From NCBI RefSeq assembly GCF_014217545.1, contig NZ_CP043178.1, positions 2,852,001-2,916,000 of the forward strand: 64,000 nt of DNA. The letters are read 5' to 3'. The notes beneath the pieces were generated by a model that was not told the origin of the DNA, made no database searches, and saw nothing but the letters and a program-made list of their open reading frames with translations. Below, one piece after another: positions 34,717-44,367 of this stretch. Positions within the stretch are counted from its first letter, which is position 1, and each line of letters begins with the position of its first letter. The translations under genes and the position numbers were made by a program. Source of the DNA: Pseudarthrobacter sp. NBSH8 (lineage in GTDB: Bacteria; Actinomycetota; Actinomycetes; Actinomycetales; Micrococcaceae).

Positions 34717-35925
34717 ATGGATGCTGTAGCCCTGATTCTTGCCCTGTTAATGCTGCTGGTGGGTGCCGTCGCCGGCGCCGCCGCCACCTACTTCCCCTTG
34801 CGCCGGCACAGTGGTGCCCTGGAGGACGACTTCGACGCCGTCTCGTCGCGACTTTCCGAGGTCAGCGCCCAGTTCGCCGCCGCGGATGCGGAGCGCCGCC
34901 TCCTTTCCCTACAGAACCGGGAGCTGGGCGAGTCCCGCCACCAGGACGGCAGTGTGCTCCGCGCGCTGGCGCCGGTGGCGGAAAAGCTGACCGCCGTGCA
35001 GCAGCAGGTGGCCATGCTGGAACGCGACCGCCTTGAACAGTACGGCCAGCTGGCGCAACAACTGCAGGAGGCCAGGCTCTCTGATGCCCAGCTGATCCGC
35101 TCCACGCACGCCCTCGAGTCCGCCCTGCGCTCCAACAGTGCGCGTGGGCAGTGGGGCGAAGTTCAATTGCGCCGAGTGGTTGAAGCGTCGGGCATGCTCA
35201 AGCACGTGGATTTCCTGGAGCAGGTCCACAGTGCCGGCACCGATTCAGCGGTCCGCCCCGACCTCGTGGTCCAGCTTCCGGGCCAGAAGCAACTGGTGGT
35301 TGACGCCAAAGTGCCGTTGTCCTCGTACCTGGAGGCCCAGGAGCTGGGTTCGCGTCAGGATTCAGGCATGGCTGGGAACCCCGGCAGCCAGCAATCCCTG
35401 CTGGCTGCCCATGCCAAGGCGCTGCGGGCCCACGTGGACTCGCTGAGTAACAAGAAGTATTGGGACATCCCGGGGAACTCCCCTGAGTTGGTGATCTGCT
35501 TCCTGCCGGCGGAATCCATCCTGGCTGCCGCCCTGACGGCCGACGCGACGCTGTTGGACCACGCGCTCTCCAGGAATGTGGTGCTCGCCTCCCCAAGCAC
35601 GCTTCTCGCCGTACTCAAATCGGTGGCCTTCACGTGGCGCCAGGATGTGCTGACGGACAGTGCACGCGAACTCTTTGACCTCGCCCGTCAGCTGTACGAA
35701 CGCATGGGAACACTCGGGGACAACGTGGGCAAGCTAGGTTCGTCACTCAAGTCTTCAGTGGACCGGTACAACGCCATGATCGGCACCCTGGAAGCGCGGA
35801 TCCTGCCCACCGCACGGAAGCTCAATGCCATGGATGAATCAGGGCTGCTCACCCCGCCGGCACTCGAGGTCACGCCGCGCACGCTGGCGGCGCCGGAGTT
35901 TCAGCAGGACGAGGCCGCCGCCTGA
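34717..35925 (+). CDS. rmuC: DNA recombination protein RmuC
   Basis: 402 residues. One N-terminal membrane helix (about 4-25) then a coiled coil (about 30-130, rich in Gln, Glu, Leu) and the RmuC nuclease-like domain: RGQWGEVQLRRVVEASGM (about 143-160), VVDAKVPLSSYLEA, and PELVICFLPAESILAAAL. The family limits rearrangement at inverted repeats. It is divergent from ychF. Confidence 0.9.
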   Translation: MDAVALILALLMLLVGAVAGAAATYFPLRRHSGALEDDFDAVSSRLSEVSAQFAAADAERRLLSLQNRELGESRHQDGSVLRALAPVAEKLTAVQQQVAMLERDRLEQYGQLAQQLQEARLSDAQLIRSTHALESALRSNSARGQWGEVQLRRVVEASGMLKHVDFLEQVHSAGTDSAVRPDLVVQLPGQKQLVVDAKVPLSSYLEAQELGSRQDSGMAGNPGSQQSLLAAHAKALRAHVDSLSNKKYWDIPGNSPELVICFLPAESILAAALTADATLLDHALSRNVVLASPSTLLAVLKSVAFTWRQDVLTDSARELFDLARQLYERMGTLGDNVGKLGSSLKSSVDRYNAMIGTLEARILPTARKLNAMDESGLLTPPALEVTPRTLAAPEFQQDEAAA

Positions 35926-35941
35926 CGTTGTCGGAGACTGG

Positions 35942-37021
35942 TCAGTCGCGGGAGCGGCGTCCGCCGAGCGCCCGGCTGACGTCCCCGGCTTCCTTCAGGG
36001 TTGCGCGGAGTTCCTTGGGCAACGAGAAAAGGAGGTCCTCTTCGGCCGTGACAACTTCTTCTACGGAGCCGTAGCCGTAGTCGGCCAGCAGGCGAAGGAC
36101 GTCCGTGACCAGGATCTCCGGCACTGAAGCCCCTGACGTGACTCCGACCGTTGCCACGCCTTCAAACCACGCTTCGTCCACTTCATTGGCGAAGTCCACC
36201 CGGTAGGAGGCCTTGGCCCCATACTCCAGGGCGACTTCCACCAGGCGGACCGAGTTGGAGGAGTTAGCCGATCCCACCACAATGACCAGGTCGGCCTGGG
36301 GCGAGATCTTTTTGATGGCCACTTGACGGTTCGTGGTGGCGTAACAGATGTCGTCGCTGGGCGGATCCTGCAAGGTAGGGAACCTCGCCTTCAGCAGGCG
36401 GACCGTTTCCATGGTCTCGTCCACGCTGAGGGTGGTCTGGGACAGCCAGATGACCTTGTCGGGATCCCTGACGGTTACCTTGTCCACTTCGTGGGGACCG
36501 TTGATGATCTGGATGTGCTCCGGAGCCTCGCCGGCGGTCCCTTCAACTTCTTCGTGACCGTCGTGGCCGATCAGCAAGATGTCGAAGTCGTCCTTGGCGA
36601 ACCTCACGGCTTCCTTATGAACCTTCGTGACCAGCGGGCAGGTGGCGTCAATGGTGCGCAGTCCGCGGTCCTCGGCCGACTGGACGACGGCCGGCGATAC
36701 CCCGTGGGCGGAAAATATCACGAGCGCGCCTTCCGGGACCTCGTCAGTCTCGTCGACGAAGATTGCGCCCTGTGCCTCCAGCGAGCTCACGACGTGGACG
36801 TTGTGCACGATCTGCTTCCGGACGTAAACCGGCGGCCCGTAGTGTTCCAAGGCCTTCTCGACGGCGATCACGGCCCTGTCCACACCGGCGCAATAACCGC
36901 GGGGCGCGGCCAGGAGTACCTTTTTGGGACCGGTTACCGGAGCCGCCGCGGCTACCTCCTCAGGCGAGCGCCGCCTGCGCGGGACAGTTGGCATCGAGAG
37001 GGACACAGCAGAGGAAGTCAT
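35942..37021 (-). CDS. ispH: 4-hydroxy-3-methylbut-2-enyl diphosphate reductase
   Basis: 359 residues. The three cluster-binding cysteines are in [11 protein letters not shown] (about 42-52), [10 protein letters not shown] and [10 protein letters not shown]; the GSANSSNS and ISAHGVSP-type (here FSAHGVSP) substrate motifs are intact. The 30-residue N-terminal and 40-residue C-terminal extensions are usual in actinobacteria. It performs the last step of the non-mevalonate isoprenoid pathway. The promoter box TAGCAT lies 6 nt upstream of the ATG. Confidence 0.95.
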   Translation of the reverse strand: MTSSAVSLSMPTVPRRRRSPEEVAAAAPVTGPKKVLLAAPRGYCAGVDRAVIAVEKALEHYGPPVYVRKQIVHNVHVVSSLEAQGAIFVDETDEVPEGALVIFSAHGVSPAVVQSAEDRGLRTIDATCPLVTKVHKEAVRFAKDDFDILLIGHDGHEEVEGTAGEAPEHIQIINGPHEVDKVTVRDPDKVIWLSQTTLSVDETMETVRLLKARFPTLQDPPSDDICYATTNRQVAIKKISPQADLVIVVGSANSSNSVRLVEVALEYGAKASYRVDFANEVDEAWFEGVATVGVTSGASVPEILVTDVLRLLADYGYGSVEEVVTAEEDLLFSLPKELRATLKEAGDVSRALGGRRSRD

Positions 37022-37027
37022 TTCTCC

Positions 37028-37033
37028 ATGCTA
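37028..37033 (-). promoter_or_regulatory. -10 box for ispH
   Basis: TAGCAT on the minus strand, 6 nt (GGAGAA) before the ATG at 37021. Fits a leaderless mRNA; GGAG would then be in the promoter, not the message. Confidence 0.45.
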
Positions 37034-37882
37034 CCGGGTTGGGGGCCGCCGCCCCGGCGAGGCGATCCGGATCACAAGGGCCGCCGCGACCAGCACACCG
37101 CCGGTTATCGCGGCACCGCCGACCCAGGATTGGAAGCTGCTGGACGCGGCCGCCACAAACGCATTCTTGAACATGTCCGCAAGTCCGTTGCCACTCGCTG
37201 TCCCCACTACAGCGTCCCTGGCGAATTGCGAGCCGGCGGCCCACAGGCCGGCCAGCGCAAGTGCCGCAAGTCCCACCGCGAACAGCACTGACCAACGACG
37301 GCGGGCGGCAACCAGGGCAAGCGCAAAGGCGATACCAGCCCCGATAGCCAAAGAGTAGCCGAGCGGCGCGTAGGCGGACACCCTCTCGACCAGCTGGCGC
37401 TGCTCCGGTTCTCCAACGTTGATCAGCGTCTGCTCCGGCGCAGTCAGCGGCAGTCCCGTGGTGCGCGCGAGTTCCTCCGCCGCCAGCGCTACCAGTGGCG
37501 CCAAGTCCAAAGTGAGCGACGACGGGGAGTCCGGTTCGGCAGGAGCTGCTGCCGGTGCGGCGAAGCTGAGCCGGTGACTCTTCCGCAGTGTCTCCTCCCA
37601 GGCCGCCGGGTAACCCGGTAATGCAGTGAGTGAACCGGCCGCCGCCTCAAGCACTGGCCTCACCAGACCTGCCAGAGCGTCCGGGATAGCCCCTGTGTCA
37701 AAGGTGCCAACAGCGGCTGTGGCCAGCCGCTGCTGGAATTCTGCGTCCTTCCCCAGCGGACCGGCCAGCGCCACAAAGCCATCCTCCTGAACCACGTTGC
37801 GGTCAAGCCAGATGGCGGGAACGGCCAATGCGGACAGCAAAACGCCCAGGACGACGGCGATGGCTGAAACGAAGGTGCGCAA
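37031..37882 (-). CDS. conserved actinobacterial membrane protein
   Basis: 283 residues from a TTG start with GAGGA 7 nt upstream. One N-terminal membrane helix (about 4-25), a loop of about 140 residues outside (containing LPGYPAAWEETLRKSHR), and three C-terminal helices (about 172-190, 198-216, 252-270). No domain recognised. It lies 9 nt before ispH, and its 3' end covers the ispH -10 box, so ispH may be read both from this gene and from its own promoter. Confidence 0.7.
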   Translation of the reverse strand: MRTFVSAIAVVLGVLLSALAVPAIWLDRNVVQEDGFVALAGPLGKDAEFQQRLATAAVGTFDTGAIPDALAGLVRPVLEAAAGSLTALPGYPAAWEETLRKSHRLSFAAPAAAPAEPDSPSSLTLDLAPLVALAAEELARTTGLPLTAPEQTLINVGEPEQRQLVERVSAYAPLGYSLAIGAGIAFALALVAARRRWSVLFAVGLAALALAGLWAAGSQFARDAVVGTASGNGLADMFKNAFVAAASSSFQSWVGGAAITGGVLVAAALVIRIASPGRRPPTR

Positions 37883-38103
37883 AACGGGTCCTCACGGGTT
37901 GGCGGCAGCACAGCCATCATAAGGCTGGTGTCTGGACAAAGAATGTCAGTCTCAGGTGCTACAGCTTATGGATAAGGTTGAATGGCATCCGCCAGCCCGC
38001 TGACAGCAGCCAGTTGACTGACCGCCGCCATTCAAACACGAACCGCCACCTCCCGAACAAAGGACCGCAATGCCGCCACCCACAGCGTCCCGGGGCAGCG
38101 GAC

Positions 38104-39429
38104 ATGTCTGACCAGGCCGCCCTGCCAGGCACTGCTGCCACTACGCTGCCTGCCACAGCCGCTGAGACCAGCCCGGACAATCCCTGGCCGCTACAGTTGC
38201 TGTCCCAGAAACTCAAGGCCCATATCGACCGCACACCGTCGGCGTGGGTGGAGGGTCAGGTCATCGAGATGAACCGCCGGGGCGGCAACGCGTACCTCAC
38301 CCTCCGGGATGTGGACGCGGAAGTTTCCCTGCCGGCGTCGGTCTGGACGAATGTCCTGGACCGGCAGAACATGCCCCTGGAGCGTGGCTCCCGCGTGGTG
38401 GCCTTGCTCAAGCCGGAGTTCTGGCTGAAGACCGGGCGGCTTAACATGCTGGTAAGGGACATCAGGCCTGTAGGGCTTGGCGATCTGCTGGCGCGGATCG
38501 AACGGTTGCGGCAGGCCCTCTCAGCCGAGGGGCTGTTCGCCGATTCACGGAAGAAAGCATTGCCGCTGCTCCCCCACCGTATCGGCCTGATTACCGGACG
38601 GGACTCTGACGCCAAAAAGGACGTCGTCCAAAACGCCGCACTGCGCTGGCCCGCCGTCGAATTCGAGATCCGGGAGGTGGCAGTCCAGGGCAACACAGCG
38701 GTCTCGCAGATCATCCGCGCCCTGCAGGAGTTGGACGGCCGCCCCGACGTTGACGTCATTGTCATCGCCCGGGGCGGCGGAGCGTTGGAGGACCTGCTGC
38801 CTTTCAACAGCGAGGAACTGATCCGTGCCGTCGCGGCGACGGCCACCCCTGTGGTCAGCGCCATCGGACATGAGGCGGACCGCCCCCTCCTCGACGACGT
38901 GGCGGACCTCCGTGCGTCCACGCCCACTGATGCCGCCAAGCGGATCGTGCCTGACGTTGCCGAGGAACTGGCCGGTGTGCGCCAGGCACGCGAGCACCTG
39001 CGCAGGAGCATCGGCAGGCTCGTGGACCGGGAGTCGGACCGGTTGTCCGCACTCCATTCCCGGCCGGTTCTGGCCACGCCCGAAGCAATGGTCACCGGAC
39101 GCGCGGAGGAAATCGAACGCCTCCTCAGGAGATCATCGGCCGCCGTCAGCTCAACGGTGGTCCGGGCGGCTGACCAACTGGTTCACCTGCAGGCACAGGT
39201 CCGTGCCCTGTCACCGCAAAAGACGCTGGACCGCGGCTACGCCGTGGTCGAACTGGCCAACGGCCGGCCGGCCCACGCCGCTGAAGCTGCCGGCCACGCT
39301 GTGGTCCGCGACCCTTCGGAGGCGCCGTCGGGGACTGCGTTGTCCGTACGCGTGGCCCAGGGCCTGTTCGGCGCCACATCCACTGGGGAACTTCAACAAG
39401 GAGAAGCACATGCCCGAGACAAAGCCTGA
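38104..39429 (+). CDS. xseA: exodeoxyribonuclease VII large subunit
   Basis: 441 residues from the ATG at 38104; the frame is open further upstream without similarity. An N-terminal OB-fold ([20 protein letters not shown], about 50-70) is followed by the catalytic domain: [59 protein letters not shown] (given in parts: [11 protein letters not shown]) and APTDAAKR-like STPTDAAK. It degrades single-stranded DNA with XseB. The stop lies inside xseB. Confidence 0.94.
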   Translation: MSDQAALPGTAATTLPATAAETSPDNPWPLQLLSQKLKAHIDRTPSAWVEGQVIEMNRRGGNAYLTLRDVDAEVSLPASVWTNVLDRQNMPLERGSRVVALLKPEFWLKTGRLNMLVRDIRPVGLGDLLARIERLRQALSAEGLFADSRKKALPLLPHRIGLITGRDSDAKKDVVQNAALRWPAVEFEIREVAVQGNTAVSQIIRALQELDGRPDVDVIVIARGGGALEDLLPFNSEELIRAVAATATPVVSAIGHEADRPLLDDVADLRASTPTDAAKRIVPDVAEELAGVRQAREHLRRSIGRLVDRESDRLSALHSRPVLATPEAMVTGRAEEIERLLRRSSAAVSSTVVRAADQLVHLQAQVRALSPQKTLDRGYAVVELANGRPAHAAEAAGHAVVRDPSEAPSGTALSVRVAQGLFGATSTGELQQGEAHARDKA

Positions 39430-39640
39430 CCCGGAAATCGAAGCCCTGAGCTACGAGGAAGCCCGCGAACAGCTGGTACACGTGGTGGGGAGGCTTGAGG
39501 CGGGCGGCGCCAGCCTTGAGGAATCCCTGGCACTGTGGGAACGCGGCGAAGCCCTGGCTAAGCGCTGCGAGGAGTGGCTGGAGGGCGCCCGCAAGCGGCT
39601 TGCTGCCGCCCGCGACCAGCCGCTCCGACGAGCCCTCTGA
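39410..39640 (+). CDS. xseB: exodeoxyribonuclease VII small subunit
   Basis: 76 residues. The ATG at 39410 lies 20 nt before the end of xseA and has AAGGAG 6 nt upstream. The sequence is the usual helical hairpin: [41 protein letters not shown], with LxxA-type repeats. It binds XseA and completes the enzyme. Confidence 0.94.
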   Translation: MPETKPDPEIEALSYEEAREQLVHVVGRLEAGGASLEESLALWERGEALAKRCEEWLEGARKRLAAARDQPLRRAL

Positions 39641-39685
39641 CCACCCAGTGCGGGCCTACCCTCGGAACAACCGGCCCCAAACAAG

Positions 39686-39721
39686 TCAGGACCGATCGAC
39701 CAAATCAGGACCGATCGACCA
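39686..39721. repeat. 19-bp tandem duplication at the end of the ppk2 gene
   Basis: TCAGGACCGATCGACCA occurs at 39686-39702 and again at 39705-39721 (period 19). On the minus strand the upstream copy encodes the last residues LVDRS and the TGA stop; the second copy repeats them after the stop. Confidence 0.85.
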
Positions 39722-40559
39722 GTTCCCGTTCGGTAGGGACGTCGAACTCAGCTTTTGGCCATTCCAGCTTCATGTCAGACATCGCGCCCAACACCAACTG
39801 CTGCACTGCGATCCTGGCATACCATTTTTTGTTGGCCGGAACCACATGCCAGGGTGCCGCTTCCGTGCTGGTCTCGTCGAAGGCAGCCTGGTAGGCGCCC
39901 ATGTAGTCGCCCCAGAACGCCCGTTCCTTGAGGTCATTGCTGCTGTATTTCCAGTGCTTGGCGGGGTTGTCAAGTCGGGCAAGGAGCCGGGCCTTCTGTT
40001 CATCCTTGCTGATATTGAGCATCACCTTGATGATTTTGGTTCCGGCATCGGTCTGGCGCGCCTCGAACTCATTGATGGCCCGGTAGCGACGCTTAAGTTC
40101 GTCAGGCGAAGCCCAGTTGTGAACCCGGTGGATCAGGACGTCCTCATAGTGGGAGCGGTCGAAGATGCCCACCATGCCGGCTCCGGGAACCTCCCTCTCG
40201 ATCCGCCAGAGAAAGTCATAGGACTTCTCCTCCTCGGTGGGTGCCTTGAAAGCCTTGAACTGGACGCCCTGCGGATCCATTGTGGCCATCACATGGTTGA
40301 CGATTCCGCCCTTGCCCGCCGTGTCCATGCCTTGCAGGATCAGCAGAAGCCGTTTTTTCCCGCCGAAGCGCGACACCGCGAACAGCTTTTCCTGAAGTTC
40401 GGCCAACGCGCCGTCCAATTCAGCCAGAATTGTGTGGCCATCGGATTTGCTGCCCTTGTAACCGGGCGTCGCGTCAGGGTCGGCGTCGGCCAGCGAAAAG
40501 CCTTTCCCCGCCCTCAGCGTATCGACGGGGTGCTTCTTGAACTCAACCAAGTCGGCCAT
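39705..40559 (-). CDS. ppk2: polyphosphate kinase 2 family protein
   Basis: 284 residues with AAAGGA before the ATG. Walker A GMDTAGKGG (about 76-84), Walker B FDRSHYEDVLIHRVHN (about 136-151) and the lid region with KIIKVMLNISKDEQKARL are those of PPK2. The protein moves phosphate between polyphosphate and nucleotides (direction and substrate class cannot be told securely; a one-domain class I or III enzyme). Its end is marked by a short tandem duplication that includes the stop codon. Confidence 0.92.
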   Translation of the reverse strand: MADLVEFKKHPVDTLRAGKGFSLADADPDATPGYKGSKSDGHTILAELDGALAELQEKLFAVSRFGGKKRLLLILQGMDTAGKGGIVNHVMATMDPQGVQFKAFKAPTEEEKSYDFLWRIEREVPGAGMVGIFDRSHYEDVLIHRVHNWASPDELKRRYRAINEFEARQTDAGTKIIKVMLNISKDEQKARLLARLDNPAKHWKYSSNDLKERAFWGDYMGAYQAAFDETSTEAAPWHVVPANKKWYARIAVQQLVLGAMSDMKLEWPKAEFDVPTERELVDRS

Positions 40560-40608
40560 TGGGGTCCTTTGTCCGCAGTGTACGCGTCATCTGGCGCGTC
40601 CCCACAGG

Positions 40609-41829
40609 CTAGTTCCCTTTGTACCTGCTCAGGAAGTCCCCCATACGGTTGATGGCCTCCTCGAGGTCCTTCACCAGCGGGAGGGTAACCATCCGGAAGT
40701 GGTCCGGGCGGACCCAGTTGAAGGCCCGGCCGTGGGAGACGAGGATTTTCTGCTCGCGCAGCAGGTCCAAGACGAACTTCTCGTCGTCGCGGATGTGGAA
40801 TACCTCGGGATCGAGTTTCGGGAAGAGGTACATGGCGCCACGGGCCTGCTGCGTGCTCACACCGGGGATGGCGTTGAGCATGTCGTAGGCCTTGTTCCGC
40901 TGTTCCAGCAGCCTGCCGCCGGGCAGGATGAGGTCGTTGATGCTCTGGTAGCCGCCGAGTGCGGTCTGGATGGCATGCTGGGCGGGCACATTGGCACAGA
41001 GGCGCATGTTGGCCAGGAGGCTGATGCCTTCCAGGTAGTCCGAGGCATCCTTCTTCGGGCCCGAGATGGCCATCCAGCCGGCACGGTATCCGCAGACGCG
41101 GTAGGCCTTGGACAGTCCGCTGAAGGTGAGGCACAGGACGTTGTCGCCCGTAAGCGCGGCCATGTTGATGTGCACGGCGTCCTCGTACAAGATCTTTTCG
41201 TAGATTTCATCCGCGAAAAGGATCAGTCCGTGCTTTTCGGCCAGGGCCACGATCTTCTTCAGCGTCTCTTCCGGATAGACCGCGCCCGTGGGGTTGTTGG
41301 GGTTGATCACCACAATGCCCTTGGTGCGCGGCGTGATCTTGGCTTCAAGATCCTCAATGTCAGGCTGCCAGCCTGATTCCTCATCGCAGAGGTAGTGCAC
41401 GGGCTTCCCGCCCGCCAGGGCAACGGAAGCCGTCCACAGCGGGTAATCCGGTGTAGGGATCAGCACCTCATCGCCGTCGTTGAGCAGCGCCATGAGGGAC
41501 ATGGTGATCAGTTCGCTGACGCCGTTGCCCAGGTAGATGTCGTCCACATGGATGTTCTGGATTCCGCGGGTCTGGTAGTACTGGGAGACGGCGGTCCGGG
41601 CCGAGAAGATGCCCCGGGAGTCGCTGTAGCCCTGGGCGTGGGGCAGGTGGCGGATCATGTCCACCAGGATGGCGTCCGGGGCTTCAAATCCAAACGGCGC
41701 GGGGTTTCCGATGTTCAGTTTGAGGATCCGGTGACCCTCCGCCTCCATCTGCTGGGCGGCCTGAAGGATCGGTCCACGGATGTCGTATAGGACGTTGTGA
41801 AGCTTGGTGGACTGCTTGAATTCTGCCAT
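40609..41829 (-). CDS. PLP-dependent aminotransferase (AlaA-type alanine transaminase)
   Basis: 406 residues. LNIGNPAPFGFE near the start, VVINPNNPTGAVYP (about 173-186), and the PLP lysine in SGLSKAYRVCGYRAGW (about 238-253) are typical of AlaA/YfbQ aminotransferases making alanine from pyruvate and glutamate. It lies 49 bp upstream of ppk2. On the minus strand CATATT stands 6 nt before the ATG, a possible weaker -10 box. Confidence 0.88.
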   Translation of the reverse strand: MAEFKQSTKLHNVLYDIRGPILQAAQQMEAEGHRILKLNIGNPAPFGFEAPDAILVDMIRHLPHAQGYSDSRGIFSARTAVSQYYQTRGIQNIHVDDIYLGNGVSELITMSLMALLNDGDEVLIPTPDYPLWTASVALAGGKPVHYLCDEESGWQPDIEDLEAKITPRTKGIVVINPNNPTGAVYPEETLKKIVALAEKHGLILFADEIYEKILYEDAVHINMAALTGDNVLCLTFSGLSKAYRVCGYRAGWMAISGPKKDASDYLEGISLLANMRLCANVPAQHAIQTALGGYQSINDLILPGGRLLEQRNKAYDMLNAIPGVSTQQARGAMYLFPKLDPEVFHIRDDEKFVLDLLREQKILVSHGRAFNWVRPDHFRMVTLPLVKDLEEAINRMGDFLSRYKGN

Positions 41830-41896
41830 CCATCAAATATGCCATATGACGGATGTACTTCCGTTGAGACCTCAAACACAGAAGCGCCGCGAGCGG

Positions 41897-41941
41897 ACGA
41901 CGGCGGCTGCCGGCCCATGTGGGTCCGGCAGCCGCCGTCGT
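41897..41941. terminator. hairpin terminator of the osmoprotectant operon
   Basis: A perfect 17-bp stem (41897-41913 with 41925-41941) and an 11-nt loop, 22 nt after the stop of the binding-protein gene. No T-tract. It also separates the operon from the aminotransferase upstream region. Confidence 0.75.
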
Positions 41942-41963
41942 GATTTGGTTCTGGAGTCAGGTG

Positions 41964-42917
41964 TTACTTGACGATGCCCTTGTCCTTGAGCCAGGTGGCG
42001 GCGGCGTCTTTGGCATTCTGCTTCTGGCTTCCGCTGACTGCGCGGTTGAGGTTGACCAGGTCCTCAGTGGTCAGGATCTTCGATACGGCATTGAGCGCGT
42101 CCTTTGCCTTGTCGGTCATTTTTGCCTTGTTGTAGAGCGGCAGGACCTGCTGGGCCTTGAAGTTGTCTTTTGGATCCTCGAGCACCACCAGGTCGTTGTC
42201 CGCGATGGACGGTGTGGTGGTGTAAATGTCAGCGACCTGGACGTCGTCGGTCAGAAGTGCTTGCAGGGTCAGGTTGCCGCCGCCGTCGCTGAAGGGCTTC
42301 AGCGCCTTGAGTTCGCAGCCGTAGTTCGCTTTTAGCCCGGGCAGGCCATAGGCACGGGTTTCGAATGTGGCCGGGGCCGCCATGGTCAGGTCCTTGCAGA
42401 CTTTGGCCAGGTCCTCAATGGACTTCAGCTGGTACTTCTCCGCCGTAGCCTTGGTGACCACCATGGCATCCTTGGACTCAGCCTTGGACGCCTCCAGCAC
42501 TCCAAGCCCTTCGGGGAGCTTACCCGGCAAGGCCTTGTATACGTCCTCGGCCGAGACCTCGGCAGCTTCAGGATCCACATGCGAGAGCAGGTTGCCGGAG
42601 TAGTCAGGGACGAGGTCAACGGAGCCGTCCTGAACCGCCTTGAAATAGATTTCGCGGGCGCCGATGTTGGGCTTGGTGGTTGCCGTGACCCCTGCAGCAG
42701 TCAGTGCCCCGGCATAGATCTCTGCCACGATCTGGCTCTCCGGGAAATCAGCCGAGCCGACCACCAATGATCCGCCGCCGGCGCTCCCGGCACTGGTGCT
42801 GGGGGTTGCCAACGGGTCGCTCCCGCCGCAGGCTGTCAGCGCAACGGCAAGGCCGACGCCAGCAGCCATGCCGGCCAGTCGCCTGCGGGTAAGGATTGTC
42901 CTGGTGTTGTCTTTCAT
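41964..42917 (-). CDS. osmoprotectant (glycine betaine/choline-type) binding lipoprotein
   Basis: 317 residues. Lipobox ALTAC with Cys about residue 30. OpuAC-type domain: VVGSADFPESQIVAEIYAGAL (split FPESQIVAEIYAGAL), NIGAREIYFKAVQDGSVDLVPDYSG, and VADIYTTTPSIADNDLVVLEDPK, very like OsmX/OpuCC. It binds quaternary ammonium compounds outside the cell. Last gene of the four-gene operon, overlapping the permease by 4 nt. Confidence 0.9.
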   Translation of the reverse strand: MKDNTRTILTRRRLAGMAAGVGLAVALTACGGSDPLATPSTSAGSAGGGSLVVGSADFPESQIVAEIYAGALTAAGVTATTKPNIGAREIYFKAVQDGSVDLVPDYSGNLLSHVDPEAAEVSAEDVYKALPGKLPEGLGVLEASKAESKDAMVVTKATAEKYQLKSIEDLAKVCKDLTMAAPATFETRAYGLPGLKANYGCELKALKPFSDGGGNLTLQALLTDDVQVADIYTTTPSIADNDLVVLEDPKDNFKAQQVLPLYNKAKMTDKAKDALNAVSKILTTEDLVNLNRAVSGSQKQNAKDAAATWLKDKGIVK

Positions 42918-43660
42918 GGGGTACCTCCTTGAACGGCAGCTGACGCAGGCGCGGCAGCTGGGAGATCAGCGGCGGCCTGCTGGCCACCGTGCAGATCGGA
43001 TGTGAGGCCAGGCGAAAGAAGGACTCTTTGCACCGCGGCAAGGATGAGGTCAACAATGATGGCCAGCCCTGCAATCAACAAGGACCCGGCAAGCATCCGC
43101 GGGAAGTCCTGCAACGCCAAGCCATCAAAAAGGTAGCGGCCCAAGCCGCCCAAGGGGAGGTACGCAACCACGGAAACCGTCGCGATGACCTGCAGAACTG
43201 CCGTTCGGACGCCGCCGAACATCACCAGCAGCCCGTTGGGCAGCTCAACACGGAACAGGATCTGCACCTCGGTCATGCCAACGGCCCGGGCAGCGTCCAC
43301 CACAGCCCTGTCCACGCTCGAAATGCCGGCGTACGTTCCGGCAAGGAGCGGCGGCACGGTCAGGATGACCAACGCCCACACCGGTGGCATCAGGCTGCTC
43401 CCGGCCAGGAGGGCGAAAAGGACCAACAGGCCCAGGGTAGGCAGCGCCCGCAGCGCACCTGCCACCGCTACTGCCACCACGCGCCCGCGGCCCGTATGGC
43501 CGATGTAGAGCCCGGCCGGGACCGCGACGGCGGCGGCAATCACCAGGACCAGCCCGCTGTACTGCAGGTGCTCCAGAAGCCGGACGGGGATGCCGGAACT
43601 GCCGGTCCAGTGCACCGGATCAGCTATCCAGGCGAGGGTGTCCACAAAAATATTGCTCAT
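42914..43660 (-). CDS. osmoprotectant ABC transporter permease (OpuCD-like)
   Basis: 248 residues with about five membrane helices. GRVVAVAVAGALRALPTLGLL and the EAA loop VDAARAVGMTEVQILFRVELPNGL (about 140-163) are of the OpuCB/OpuCD type. Overlaps both neighbours by 4 nt (ATGA). The C-terminal 25 residues are Ala/Pro-rich. Confidence 0.9.
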   Translation of the reverse strand: MSNIFVDTLAWIADPVHWTGSSGIPVRLLEHLQYSGLVLVIAAAVAVPAGLYIGHTGRGRVVAVAVAGALRALPTLGLLVLFALLAGSSLMPPVWALVILTVPPLLAGTYAGISSVDRAVVDAARAVGMTEVQILFRVELPNGLLVMFGGVRTAVLQVIATVSVVAYLPLGGLGRYLFDGLALQDFPRMLAGSLLIAGLAIIVDLILAAVQRVLLSPGLTSDLHGGQQAAADLPAAAPASAAVQGGTP

Positions 43661-44367
43661 GGTGCGGCCCCCGCGTGAACGTTGGCATCGGCCAGGTAGC
43701 CGGCGGCCGAAGTCACCGAGGGGCCAGACGCCTTAGCGGCGCGGGTCCACGGCGTGAGCAGCCTTTCCAGGACGACCAGCACGGCATCCATCAGCAGCGC
43801 GAGGACGAGGATAGCAATGATCCCCACCACCACTTCCGTGACGAAGTTCCGTTGCAGTCCATCGGTAAACAGCATGCCCAGGTTTCCCACGCCCAGGAGC
43901 GCCGCGACGCTCACCAGGGAGATGTTGCTGACGGAAACCACCCGCAACCCGGCGAACATCACCGGCAGGGAGAGCGGCAGGTCAATCTGGACAAAGCGGA
44001 GCCACGGCTTGTACCCCATGGCGATCGCAGCCTGCCGGAGATCCTCCTCTACGGAGTCAAAAGCATCCAGCGCGGCCCGGACCAGCAGCGCCACTGCGTA
44101 GATGGTGAGGGCAACAATGACGTTGAGCGGGTCCAGGATCCGAGTTCCGAGAATCGAGGGCAGGATGATGAACAGCGCCAGCGAGGGGACGGTGTACAGC
44201 AATGAACTTGCGGTCACCACCACCGACCGCAGCGCCGGGTGGGTCCGCGCCAACTGCGCCAACGGAATGGAAATAACCAGCCCCAGCACCATCGGAATGA
44301 GGGCCAGGACCAGGTGCTGGCCGGCCAAACCCATGACCATGCCGCTGTTTGCCAGGAACCAATCCAT
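43657..44367 (-). CDS. osmoprotectant ABC transporter permease (OpuCB-like)
   Basis: 236 residues. LLYTVPSLALFIILPSILG and the EAA loop LRQAAIAMGYKPWLRFVQIDLPLSL (split AIAMGYKPW and FVQIDLPLSLP) mark the OpuCB type. Starts in the stop codon of the ATPase gene (TGATG overlap). Forms the membrane heterodimer with the next permease. Confidence 0.9.
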   Translation of the reverse strand: MDWFLANSGMVMGLAGQHLVLALIPMVLGLVISIPLAQLARTHPALRSVVVTASSLLYTVPSLALFIILPSILGTRILDPLNVIVALTIYAVALLVRAALDAFDSVEEDLRQAAIAMGYKPWLRFVQIDLPLSLPVMFAGLRVVSVSNISLVSVAALLGVGNLGMLFTDGLQRNFVTEVVVGIIAILVLALLMDAVLVVLERLLTPWTRAAKASGPSVTSAAGYLADANVHAGAAP

